A stretch of 6,721 bases of DNA from CANRPC01 sp964456095 (GTDB taxonomy: Bacteria > Bacillota_I > Bacilli_A > RFN20 > CAG-449), in assembly GCA_964456095.1 (NCBI GenBank), contig CAYVZF010000066.1, positions 1 through 6,721 on the forward strand. The letters run 5' to 3'. Numbering within the stretch: the first letter of the stretch is position 1; each line of letters opens with the position of its first letter. The translations under genes were made by a program, and so were the position numbers. Below the pieces are notes generated by a model that was not told where the DNA came from, made no database searches, and saw only the letters and a list, made by a program, of their open reading frames with translations. Below are positions 1-4,939 of the stretch, piece by piece.

Positions 1-227
1 TTTTGTTTATACTTGTTAATATCAATATCCATTTCACATAAATAATCAAGCGTAGTATGACAATCGCTAAGTATTGGTCTTTCAAACTCATCAAATGATA
101 TTTTTATAGCAATACTATCATTACAGTATGGAAAGAAAAATGGTATAGCAACAATATAGGCCCCATTAAATTCTCTATAAGAAATATTATCTCTATAATT
201 CTTTAAAATCTCACTTATATCAATCAT
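1..227 (-). CDS. DUF1828-like protein, N-terminal part (runs off window)
   Basis: An open frame starts at the ATG at 225-227 on the minus strand and stays open to base 1, giving 75 codons without a stop. The visible protein begins MIDISEILKNYRDN. It contains the segments GAYIVAIPFFFPYCNDSIAI and PILSDCHTTLDYLCEMDIDI. That pattern resembles the DUF1828 core: a short beta hairpin, a 'tPf.d..nD.i.i' strand, then an 'LsDdg.t...L...gi' segment. DUF1828 proteins are small, of uncertain function, and common in mobile elements and phage-like islands. A GGTG sequence lies about 7 bases upstream of the ATG as a modest ribosome binding site. The start is 21 bases downstream of the Sel1 gene's stop, so the two are probably co-transcribed. 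The C-terminus is outside the window, so length and any fused domain cannot be judged. Confidence 0.7.
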   Translation of the reverse strand, partial: MIDISEILKNYRDNISYREFNGAYIVAIPFFFPYCNDSIAIKISFDEFERPILSDCHTTLDYLCEMDIDINKYKQ

Positions 228-248
228 AATTTATCACCACATTATTTA

Positions 249-1280
249 TTAAAGATAAATTTTAAGTTTTGGATCTTCCAATCGCTCTATCGCTAACTCA
301 TATCCTTGTTTAGCTGCTTTAGAATACCATTCAGCTGCCTTTCGATAGTTTTTAGTCACTCCATATCCTTCCTCATAGCAGTATCCTAAACTATATTGAG
401 CATTTTCAAAATCCTGCATAGCAGCTGCTTCAAACAACTTAAAAGCTTTTATGTAATCTGCCGTTACTCCTTTTCCAGTTGCGTATAAAACGCCTAAACT
501 ATATTGAGCTATTACATTACCTTGATCAACTGATTCCTTATACCACTTAACAGCATTTTTATAGTCTTGTTGATCTTCATAATAAGATGCCAAAGCACAT
601 TGTGCATCCATATTGCCTAGAGTTGCTGCTTTTTTGCATAATTCTATTGATTTTTGATAATCTTTAGAAATACCATTTCCATAGTGATAACAAATACTTA
701 AACTCCAAATTGCATCGATATTTCCTTGATTGGCCGATTTTTCAAATAATTCAAAGGCTTTAATATAATCTAATGGTATACCTGTTCCAGCAGCATATAG
801 AGAGCCTAATGCATATTGTGCAAATGAATCTCCTTGACCTGCTGCTTTTTCATACCACTTTGCAGCATTTTTATAATCTTCTTGATCTTGATAATAAACT
901 GCAAGGGTTGTTTGCGCATCTCTATGTCCCAGAACAGCTGCTTTACTAAAATAATCCATTGATTTTTGATAATCTTCAGAAACACCATATCCCCAACGAT
1001 AGCAAATTCCTAAATTATTAATTGCATCCACATTTCCTTGATTTGCAGCTTTTAAATAACATTCAAAAGCTTTATCATTATCTTCTTCTGTCCCAATTCC
1101 ATAAAAATAACAAAAACCTAGATTGTTTAAATTTTCAAATGAATCTTTTTCATGAGATAAGAAATATTTAAACAATAGATTTTGATTAAAGCCTTCAGCA
1201 AAAGTCAAAGAATCAAATGAAATTATCCTTTGTCTAGCTTTAATAAAATCATCTATACTCGCTATAACAACTTTATTCAT
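249..1280 (-). CDS. Sel1-like repeat protein, eight repeats
   Basis: The 343-residue protein has an N-terminal cap (about residues 1-48) followed by eight tandem TPR/Sel1-like repeats. The repeats start near residues 49, 84, 120, 152, 188, 224, 256 and 292. Most are 36 residues and follow the Sel1 pattern A...LG.CY..G.GV..DY.KA...Y.KAA.QGN. Repeats 3 and 6 are 32-residue, shorter forms (DAQ..LA.YY.DQ.DYKNA.KWY). Such alpha-solenoids act as protein-binding scaffolds; the partner cannot be read from sequence. There is no signal peptide or membrane segment, so it is probably cytoplasmic. The start is supported by an AAGGAG site about 7 bases before the ATG and by a good promoter farther upstream. 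The DUF1828-like gene follows 21 bp downstream. Repeats 2-4 and 5-7 are a recent internal duplication, annotated separately. Confidence 0.9.
   Translation of the reverse strand: MNKVVIASIDDFIKARQRIISFDSLTFAEGFNQNLLFKYFLSHEKDSFENLNNLGFCYFYGIGTEEDNDKAFECYLKAANQGNVDAINNLGICYRWGYGVSEDYQKSMDYFSKAAVLGHRDAQTTLAVYYQDQEDYKNAAKWYEKAAGQGDSFAQYALGSLYAAGTGIPLDYIKAFELFEKSANQGNIDAIWSLSICYHYGNGISKDYQKSIELCKKAATLGNMDAQCALASYYEDQQDYKNAVKWYKESVDQGNVIAQYSLGVLYATGKGVTADYIKAFKLFEAAAMQDFENAQYSLGYCYEEGYGVTKNYRKAAEWYSKAAKQGYELAIERLEDPKLKIYL
408..1031 (-). repeat. Tandem duplication of a three-repeat block inside the Sel1 gene
   Basis: Residues 84-187 (bases 720-1031) and residues 188-291 (bases 408-719) are the same length, 104 codons or 312 bases each, and directly adjacent. 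They align without gaps at about 60 of 104 identical residues by my count, including the shared runs DYQKS, YKNA and DYIKAF. The short 32-residue repeat sits at the same place in both units. This order (36, 32, 36 residues) shows that a three-repeat module was copied as a block rather than each repeat being added singly. Confidence 0.9.
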
Positions 1281-1323
1281 ATTAGTCTCCTTTATTTAAC
1301 ATCTAATTTAATTATAAATCTTT

Positions 1324-1352
1324 TTATTAACACCATAAAGAAATTGTTTCAA
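1324..1352 (-). promoter_or_regulatory. Predicted sigma-A promoter of the Sel1 gene
   Basis: On the minus strand a -35 box TTGAAA (1347-1352) and a -10 box TAATAA (1324-1329) are separated by exactly 17 bases. Transcription would begin near 1317 and leave a leader of about 37 bases carrying the AAGGAG site. The 20-bp inverted repeat at 1351-1370 touches the upstream edge of the -35 box. Confidence 0.6.
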
Positions 1353-1370
1353 ATAGTTAAAAAACTATTT
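1351..1370. repeat. 20-bp inverted repeat at the -35 box of the Sel1 promoter
   Basis: AAATAGTT, a 4-base A spacer, then AACTATTT form perfect 8-bp arms. The repeat overlaps the end of the -35 box by two bases and could be an operator for a dimeric regulator. It is fully A+T-rich apart from one G-C pair per arm, so a chance occurrence in such DNA is possible. It also overlaps the first codons of the plus-strand remnant. Confidence 0.5.
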
Positions 1371-1684
1371 ATGGTAATAATCCTGATACACAACATAATG
1401 TAATAGTTATCTCAATTGATGAAAAAAGAAAAAAAGCAAAAGTAAAAATTATAACATCATTGGAAAGAATAAGAAATAAACTATGGTTTTTTAAAAATCA
1501 TAAATTAGCTGATGTTAAAAATGGTGACATTCTAGTTATTCCACGAACTCAACTTTAATCAAAAAGATTAAGTGGAGTAAATTATAATTCAAAAATAGTA
1601 TCATTAGACAAACTACATTATAAAGAACCTAACGATAAAACTAGATTTCCAAAAAGATATGATGATTTAATCCACAAAAAATAA
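1361..1684 (+). pseudogene. Degraded plus-strand gene, no start and an internal stop
   Basis: One plus-strand frame is open from 1361 to a TAA at 1556-1558 and then continues in the same frame to a second TAA at 1682-1684. The first part contains PDTQHNVIVISIDEKRKKAK, ITSLERIR and VKNGDILVIPRTQL. The second contains SKRLSGVNYNSKIVSLDKLH and FPKRYDDLIHKK. Both parts have ordinary protein composition and read as one protein of about 107 residues interrupted by a point nonsense change. No ATG, GTG or TTG start or ribosome site precedes it, and the frame is closed at 1358-1360, so the N-terminus is missing. I do not recognise the family firmly. The 'HNVIVIS...KVKIITS' opening resembles small MazF-like or immunity-type beta proteins, but that is a guess. 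The opposite strand carries the Sel1 promoter over its 5' edge. Confidence 0.6.
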
Positions 1685-1702
1685 AAAGAGGGCTGTACCC
1701 TC
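1676..1702 (-). terminator. Intrinsic terminator on the minus strand
   Basis: Read on the minus strand, GAGGG (1702-1698), loop TACAG, CCCTC (1692-1688) is followed at once by TTTTT A TTTTTT. This is a textbook G+C stem plus U-tract. It would end transcripts coming from the IS66-type gene at 1876-2187 and insulate the Sel1 operon. Just upstream on the same strand (1723-1706) lies a second small hairpin, AGAAAGCC TAC GGCTTCT, with one bulged A and no T-tract of its own. Confidence 0.8.
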
Positions 1703-1725
1703 AACAGAAGCCGTAGGCTTTCTAG

Positions 1726-1872
1726 ATACTTATATTATATTCAAATGAATCAAAAAATAAACAAAAACATACTACAAACTTTAAAACAGGTAATGGTTCT
1801 TATATTCTAGAATCACCAAAGACACGCTCTAGTGAAAGACACCACCCGTATTTGGGATATATAACACTATAA
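1726..1872 (+). pseudogene. Possible C-terminal coding remnant, unrecognised
   Basis: A plus-strand frame is open from 1726, just after a TAG, to the TAA at 1870-1872. Its second half has protein-like composition unlike random A+T-rich DNA: KTGNGSYILESPKTRSSER followed by HHPYLGYITL. There is no usable start codon with a ribosome site, so at best it is the tail of a lost gene. The other plus-strand frame from the ATG at 1745 gives only a 21-residue peptide. I cannot assign a family. Confidence 0.35.
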
Positions 1873-1875
1873 AAT

Positions 1876-2187
1876 TTAGGATGAACTAATATTTTTGAGA
1901 AGCACATTTTTTATAGTCCTTATTAATGAAATTAATTCATTATCATTGCTATATAATAATGAACAATCTATATCATTTATTTTTAAATATAGTTTATTAT
2001 CTTTCTTTACTTCATCTACTACTTTTATAACTTTAATTTCATTTTCTTTCTTTTTTAAACTCTTTTTATAGTGATATATCCCTGTTTCAGTATTATGTAA
2101 ATTTAAATTATTTAATTTACAATATTTCTTTAATGTTAATCTACTTTGCAAATATTCTTTTAATATTTCTTCGTATTTACTCTTCAT
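1876..2187 (-). CDS. tnpA: IS66-family accessory protein TnpA-like (orphan)
   Basis: The 103-residue protein has an N-terminal helix-turn-helix region (about residues 5-42: YEEILKEYLQSRLTLKKYCK then YHYKKSLKKK), like the 'SGLSv..FC...gl....fy.Wk' motif of IS66 TnpA. A lysine-rich linker follows, then a short C-terminal segment (KLYLKINDIDCSLLYSNDNE...LIRTIKNVL) matching the 'i.i.g..i.l....d...L..ll..L' tail of that family. In IS66 elements TnpA is an accessory protein acting with TnpB and the TnpC transposase. Neither tnpB nor tnpC follows, so this is a relic or a domesticated DNA-binding protein. The ATG is preceded by GGGAGG at good spacing, and a TATAAT (2217-2222) lies about 30 bp upstream. 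The terminator at 1676-1702 could end its transcript. The frame is intact, so it could still be expressed. Confidence 0.65.
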   Translation of the reverse strand: MKSKYEEILKEYLQSRLTLKKYCKLNNLNLHNTETGIYHYKKSLKKKENEIKVIKVVDEVKKDNKLYLKINDIDCSLLYSNDNELISLIRTIKNVLLKNISSS

Positions 2188-2323
2188 AATAATCCTCCCT
2201 CATAATTTATATTTAAATTATAAAGTAAATCATTATTTATTTTTAGAAGACAAGATATTTGACGGATACAAACAACCGATATTGTTGCGATAAGCAATTC
2301 GTAACTAACTAATAACCATATAA

Positions 2324-2389
2324 ATGAAAGTTGCATCTATAGCCTTTCAGAACCAGTTGGGCAAAACCACTGTGAGGAGGAAAAAATAG
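2324..2389 (+). pseudogene. Possible ParA-like N-terminal fragment with altered Walker A
   Basis: An ATG at 2324 opens a 21-codon frame reading MKVASIAF then QNQLGKTTV then RRKK and a TAG. The layout (start, short beta strand, glutamine, GKTT) resembles the first 20 residues of ParA/Soj partition ATPases, whose deviant Walker A is normally KGG.GKTT. The KGG part is replaced by NQL and one residue is missing, so the P-loop would not be functional. No Shine-Dalgarno sequence precedes the ATG. The same bases also form a stem-loop, which is an alternative explanation for conservation. It is either a short relic of a partition gene or a coincidence. Confidence 0.3.
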
Positions 2390-2397
2390 TATGCAAC
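2330..2397. other. Potential stem-loop enclosing a ribosome binding site
   Basis: GTTGCAT (2330-2336) is complementary to ATGCAAC (2391-2397). The stem can extend as CTAT with ATAG past one bulged T. Inside it CAGTTGG (2354-2360) can pair with CCACTG (2367-2372), with one bulged T, around a GCAAAA loop. On the plus strand the enclosed AGGAGG (2375-2380) and the ATG at 2391 belong to the small ORF that follows, so the fold would pair its start codon. It matches no riboswitch class I know. Confidence 0.35.
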
Positions 2398-2498
2398 ATC
2401 TCGGTTGTATGATACCAAATCGATTTGGTATCATACAAGTTCATCCCCAATATATAACTCATAAATTTAAAGAAAGGATAAGAACATATAAAGGATGA
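2391..2498 (+). CDS. Candidate 35-residue small ORF
   Basis: An ATG at 2391-2393 lies 10 bases after a perfect AGGAGG (2375-2380) and opens a frame of 35 codons ending in TGA at 2496-2498. The peptide starts MQHLGCMIPNRFGIIQVHP and ends FKERIRTYKG, a basic tail. The 34-bp palindrome lies inside its coding sequence, so the palindrome may be the real functional element and the ORF incidental. I know no family for it and see no promoter. The good ribosome site is the only positive evidence. Confidence 0.2.
   Translation: MQHLGCMIPNRFGIIQVHPQYITHKFKERIRTYKG
2405..2438. repeat. Perfect 34-bp palindrome
   Basis: The half-site TTGTATGATACCAAATC (2405-2421) is followed without spacer by its exact reverse complement (2422-2438), centred on AAATCGATTT. 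The next outer pair (G at 2404, G at 2439) is mismatched, so the symmetry ends sharply. No T-tract follows on either strand, so it is not an ordinary terminator. It could be an operator for a dimeric regulator, a recombination or replication site, or two abutted inverted-repeat ends of a mobile element. Confidence 0.95.
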
Positions 2499-2738
2499 TT
2501 ATATAGTACTAGGAACACTAACTCCTTTAAATCATAGGTTCACACTAGTATTTCCATTTTGATATTTTGTGTATTTACCTACACTTTTTCATCATAAACG
2601 ATTATATACGATTTTCTTTGATTTCTTAATTGCTCAAGAGCATATCTTTTTATTCATTAAAATTCGATAAAGAGATTTCGCATTGAAAAAGAAATCACTA
2701 TGATTATTTCGTATTATAATTCAATCAACAAAACAATA

Positions 2739-2948
2739 TTAATTTTGATTTAAAAAACCATCTTTTGGTGTCCAATATACTTCAAGGTATTCTCTTGTAA
2801 TTGTATAAACATCTATTGTTTCATCATTCTCATCGAAAAACTCTACTTCAAAATCATTTTCAGTATATTTTAATACGATACATCCTTTTGTTCCTTCTTT
2901 TAGGTCTTTAAAAGGTTTAATTAATTTTACACAATCTAATTCGTTCAT
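2739..2948 (-). CDS. DUF4926 small protein, likely immunity partner
   Basis: The 69-residue protein matches the DUF4926 pattern: 'lD.VkL...f.dlkeGtkGciV..y....fEVEFfD..get...ytit..yLe'. Visible segments are LDCVKLIKPFKDLKEGTKGC, DFEVEFFDENDETIDVYTI and TREYLEVYW. This is a compact, acidic, SH3-like beta fold without signal peptide or membrane segment. DUF4926 genes often sit directly beside DUF6883 toxin-like domains and are regarded as probable immunity proteins. That is recalled, not searched. Here its ATG overlaps the TGA of the DUF6883 gene by four bases (ATGA). Its AGGAGG site is inside the last DUF6883 codons (the two arginines of INRRTL), so translation of the two is coupled and stoichiometric. 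It is the last gene of the operon; no clear terminator follows. Confidence 0.75.
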   Translation of the reverse strand: MNELDCVKLIKPFKDLKEGTKGCIVLKYTENDFEVEFFDENDETIDVYTITREYLEVYWTPKDGFLNQN

Positions 2949-3424
2949 AAAGTCCTCCTATTTATCTTTTTCCCTGGAGTCAAAGTAATAATTCTCCATG
3001 TGGTCTTTCCATTATCGTTTTGTACTACTACAGTAACATTTGCCGAGTGATATTTTCCATCATTCCCTTTTAATTTAGTATTAAAATTATACTTTTTTCC
3101 GAATGGTGTGATTTCAACTTTACTTGGTATTTTACCATCGATAGCCTGACCAATAGCAGTATGAAGTTTAAATCCATCACCAGTTTTATACCCTAAGGTT
3201 TCTTTTAAAAATTTCGCCTTAGATCCTCCAATACTATGATCTAAATTCAGTAAATAACCATCGTATTTAGGAATACTTTCTTTATAACTAAATAAAGTAG
3301 AATCAAATGGTTTCAATTTTTTTGTTAACTCTTTAACTTTTGCATCGACATTTCCCTGTGATAAACTTCCTTGTGGTGAACTCCCTGTTCCAACGCCTAG
3401 TCCACTCCTACTAGTCTTCCCCAT
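2945..3424 (-). CDS. DUF6883 toxin-like protein without a delivery domain
   Basis: The 159-residue protein has a Gly/Ser/Gln-rich, unstructured-looking start (residues 1-25), a short lysine-rich helix (26-40), then a DUF6883-type domain. Key segments are YDGYLLNLDHSIGGSKAKFL (55-74), LGYKTGD (77-83), FGKKYNFNTKLKGNDGK (108-124) and VVVQNDNGKTTWRIITLTP (132-150). These match 'Yll...h..GksKakfl...lGy', 'yG..y.v...l.G.nGk' and 'v.....g....riiTl.P'. This domain usually ends large secreted polymorphic toxins. The linker-like N-terminus looks like the remains of such a junction, but no LXG, WXG or signal sequence is present. Its biochemical activity is not known to me. The start overlaps the DUF4417 gene by 14 bases and has a GGTGGTGA site about 6 bases upstream. 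The DUF4926 gene overlaps its stop. Confidence 0.72.
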   Translation of the reverse strand: MGKTSRSGLGVGTGSSPQGSLSQGNVDAKVKELTKKLKPFDSTLFSYKESIPKYDGYLLNLDHSIGGSKAKFLKETLGYKTGDGFKLHTAIGQAIDGKIPSKVEITPFGKKYNFNTKLKGNDGKYHSANVTVVVQNDNGKTTWRIITLTPGKKINRRTL

Positions 3425-4157
3425 TTGATATCACCACCTTTTTGTTAATAATATTTCTTTCTTTTAAAATATTATTTGGAATATTTATTTCAATTCCTTT
3501 AGATAATGCGTAATCAAATAGCGACATTACTTTTTCATCACTTGTGGAAACACTATAGGCAATAATTTTCTTTAAATTTTTTAAATTATCTACCGTATAT
3601 TGAATCGCTTTTAATAACAATTTTTTTTCAAATGTTTCTCTTAATAATCCTTTTACACTAAAAGCTACAACCTCTGTGTTTTCCATTCCATCAAGCATAA
3701 CATCAAAATAGTTTTCATTAGCGTACGTAACATTTGGAATAACAAGAACATCACACTCTAATAATAACCAATTTGCTATTATTCTTGATTTTGCTAAACG
3801 ATAAATATTTTCAAATCTAGGAATATCTCCACATTGTGAATAATCAGGTGCAATGGCGTACTTCACACCTTTGAATCTCTCTTTATATTTTGCTAATAAT
3901 TTCTCATCGTTATAATAGATTGCATTATATATGCCTTTAATACCATCGAATTTATTATCATATAGATAAAAACAAACACAGGTATTTTCAGTCTTAAAAT
4001 AATTATTAGTTTCTGAATATAAAGCAAGATAATCTGGATTTACATCATCAGAACATGTTACATATGGCAAATCATATTTGCCAACCAAGTATGTTTGATT
4101 TGTTAAATCGATAAAATTTAGGTTTATTAATTTTTTTAGATTATTCTTCTTCATCAT
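3411..4157 (-). CDS. DUF4417 family protein
   Basis: The 248-residue soluble protein matches the DUF4417 family of phage and conjugative-element proteins. Diagnostic segments are VCFYLYDNKFDGI (61-73), KGVKYAIAPDYSQCGDIPRF (96-115), NIYRLAKSRIIANWLLLECD (117-136), VLVIPNVTYANENYFD (137-152) and VVAFSVKG (163-170). The fixed pattern 'tPDfS...d.P...n.yr.r..g.w.q..G..ViPnv.W' is kept almost complete, with APDYS and VIPNVTY as landmarks. The biochemical role of DUF4417 is unknown to me. Length is normal. The first ATG (4155-4157) overlaps the TGA of the previous gene by four bases (ATGA). The second, in-frame ATG at once after it is better spaced from the GGTGG site and may be the real start. The gene lies in the middle of the operon and overlaps the DUF6883 gene by 14 bases. 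Confidence 0.8.
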   Translation of the reverse strand: MMKKNNLKKLINLNFIDLTNQTYLVGKYDLPYVTCSDDVNPDYLALYSETNNYFKTENTCVCFYLYDNKFDGIKGIYNAIYYNDEKLLAKYKERFKGVKYAIAPDYSQCGDIPRFENIYRLAKSRIIANWLLLECDVLVIPNVTYANENYFDVMLDGMENTEVVAFSVKGLLRETFEKKLLLKAIQYTVDNLKNLKKIIAYSVSTSDEKVMSLFDYALSKGIEINIPNNILKERNIINKKVVISNGED

Positions 4158-4363
4158 AAACCACCATAAAGAAGAAATTTTAATTGCGATTTTGCCACAA
4201 TGATTTCATCTCCTTTCCAAGGGTTCTTCCCTTTTATTACATTTGACAAAATCATCACGTTTATGTTAAAATCACAATTGTCTAGATTATGGTATTTAAC
4301 ATATCGTGATGAACGCTCATTTTCAATGAGTGTTTTTATTTTTTCTAATGAATAATTAATCAA
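4154..4363 (-). CDS. 69-residue hypothetical protein, TTG start
   Basis: I do not recognise this protein. It starts with TTG (4361-4363) directly after the TAG of the ImmA/IrrE-like gene. An AAAGGAG site lies 11 bases upstream, inside that gene. The only ATG in frame is at codon 36, which would leave half a protein, so the TTG start is preferred. The sequence begins MINYSLEKIKTLIENERSSR, likely a helix. It continues with YHNLDNCDFNINVMILSN and KGKNPWKGDEIIVAKSQLKF and has no membrane segment. It is held on both sides by overlapping or abutting genes, which supports that it is real and made in step with the peptidase. It could be a small adaptor or substrate of the switch; this is speculation from position only. 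Confidence 0.65.
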   Translation of the reverse strand: MINYSLEKIKTLIENERSSRYVKYHNLDNCDFNINVMILSNVIKGKNPWKGDEIIVAKSQLKFLLYGGL

Positions 4364-4939
4364 CTATGATTTATCTCCTTTTACAACATGATTTAAAAAG
4401 TATCGAGCTTGATCATATGAACTATTTGTTTTCTTCACTATTTCTCTTAAACTATATTTTTTACATTTTTCATATGGAATCATAACCTCTCCACATAATG
4501 CTTTAGTCTGCCACTCCATACTCATGTATACTTTTCCAGGACGATTAGAAACAGTCTTAGCAAGAATCATTCCACTTGAGCTTTTATATAGTTTAGGACC
4601 GATTCCAAAAACATGTATTAAGATAAAGTGACACATTTCATGACAAATATATCCTAATGAAGCTCCATCACCGAAAAGAGCCCCATCATAGACGCTTTGG
4701 CGTATTCTAATACAAAAATGCTCATAATCTTCTGTTTCAAGAACCGCCATGACATTAGAAGCAAAATTTTCATCTTCATCTACAATGTAATATAAATTAT
4801 TTGAAAACTTTGTCTCGAGAAGGTCCAACACTCTTAAAACCGGAAATTTTATAGTTCTAACCTTAAACATCTTTCTAAAAAATTTAGAAATCAGTCTAAT
4901 TTGATCCCTTCCTAAAATCACACTAGGTTCATAATCCAT
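4364..4939 (-). CDS. ImmA/IrrE family zinc metallopeptidase
   Basis: The 191-residue protein carries the zinc-peptidase motif HEMCHF (H100, E101, H104) preceded by GASLGYIC. The third metal ligand is most likely E142 in EWQTKALCGEVMIP, matching the family's 'E..A..fA..llmP' helix. All catalytic residues are therefore present. ImmA/IrrE proteins cleave partner XRE-type repressors, as ImmA does with ImmR in ICEBs1 and IrrE with DdrO in Deinococcus. The N-terminal 50 residues are basic and the C-terminus has another short helix. The stop of the XRE gene and this start overlap by one base (TAATG), and a GGAGG site lies 10 bases upstream inside the XRE gene. This is the normal order for a repressor and its protease. 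The TAG stop abuts the next gene. Confidence 0.88.
   Translation of the reverse strand: MDYEPSVILGRDQIRLISKFFRKMFKVRTIKFPVLRVLDLLETKFSNNLYYIVDEDENFASNVMAVLETEDYEHFCIRIRQSVYDGALFGDGASLGYICHEMCHFILIHVFGIGPKLYKSSSGMILAKTVSNRPGKVYMSMEWQTKALCGEVMIPYEKCKKYSLREIVKKTNSSYDQARYFLNHVVKGDKS

Larger units (their letters stand above)
2188..2738. other. 550-bp gap with no established gene
   Basis: This stretch lies between two minus-strand genes. It contains the upstream region of the IS66-type gene, a possible ParA-like fragment (2324-2389), a hairpin and small ORF (2330-2498) and a perfect palindrome (2405-2438). From about 2500 to 2738 no frame on either strand looks coding. A minus-strand stretch reading VGKYTKYQNGNTSVNL (around 2555-2602) is protein-like but is closed by stops on both sides. 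No convincing terminator for the six-gene operon was found. The nearest hairpin, arms 2674-2679 and 2691-2696, is only 6 bp, A+T-rich, with an 11-base loop. Confidence 0.7.

Noticed and set aside
806..988. 60-codon minus-strand frame inside the Sel1 gene
   Set aside because: It lies wholly within the Sel1 coding frame, is Ile/Lys-rich as expected for an out-of-frame reading of A+T-rich DNA, and has no ribosome site.
1688..1723. The two hairpins as a plus-strand terminator for the degraded gene at 1361-1684
   Set aside because: No T-tract follows on the plus strand, while the minus-strand reading has a perfect one; so it is assigned to the minus strand.
2330..2438. Known riboswitch, T-box or group II intron end
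   Set aside because: No conserved core (for example the T-box AGGGTGG or the intron domain V sequence) is present, and neither strand has a suitable terminator or gene directly downstream.
2555..2602. Minus-strand peptide VGKYTKYQNGNTSVNL as gene remnant
   Set aside because: It looks protein-like but has stop codons close on both sides and no recognisable family; noted only in the gap description.
2674..2696. Hairpin as terminator of the six-gene operon
   Set aside because: The stem is 6 bp with a single G-C pair at each end, the loop is 11 bases and the T-tract is interrupted; too weak to call.
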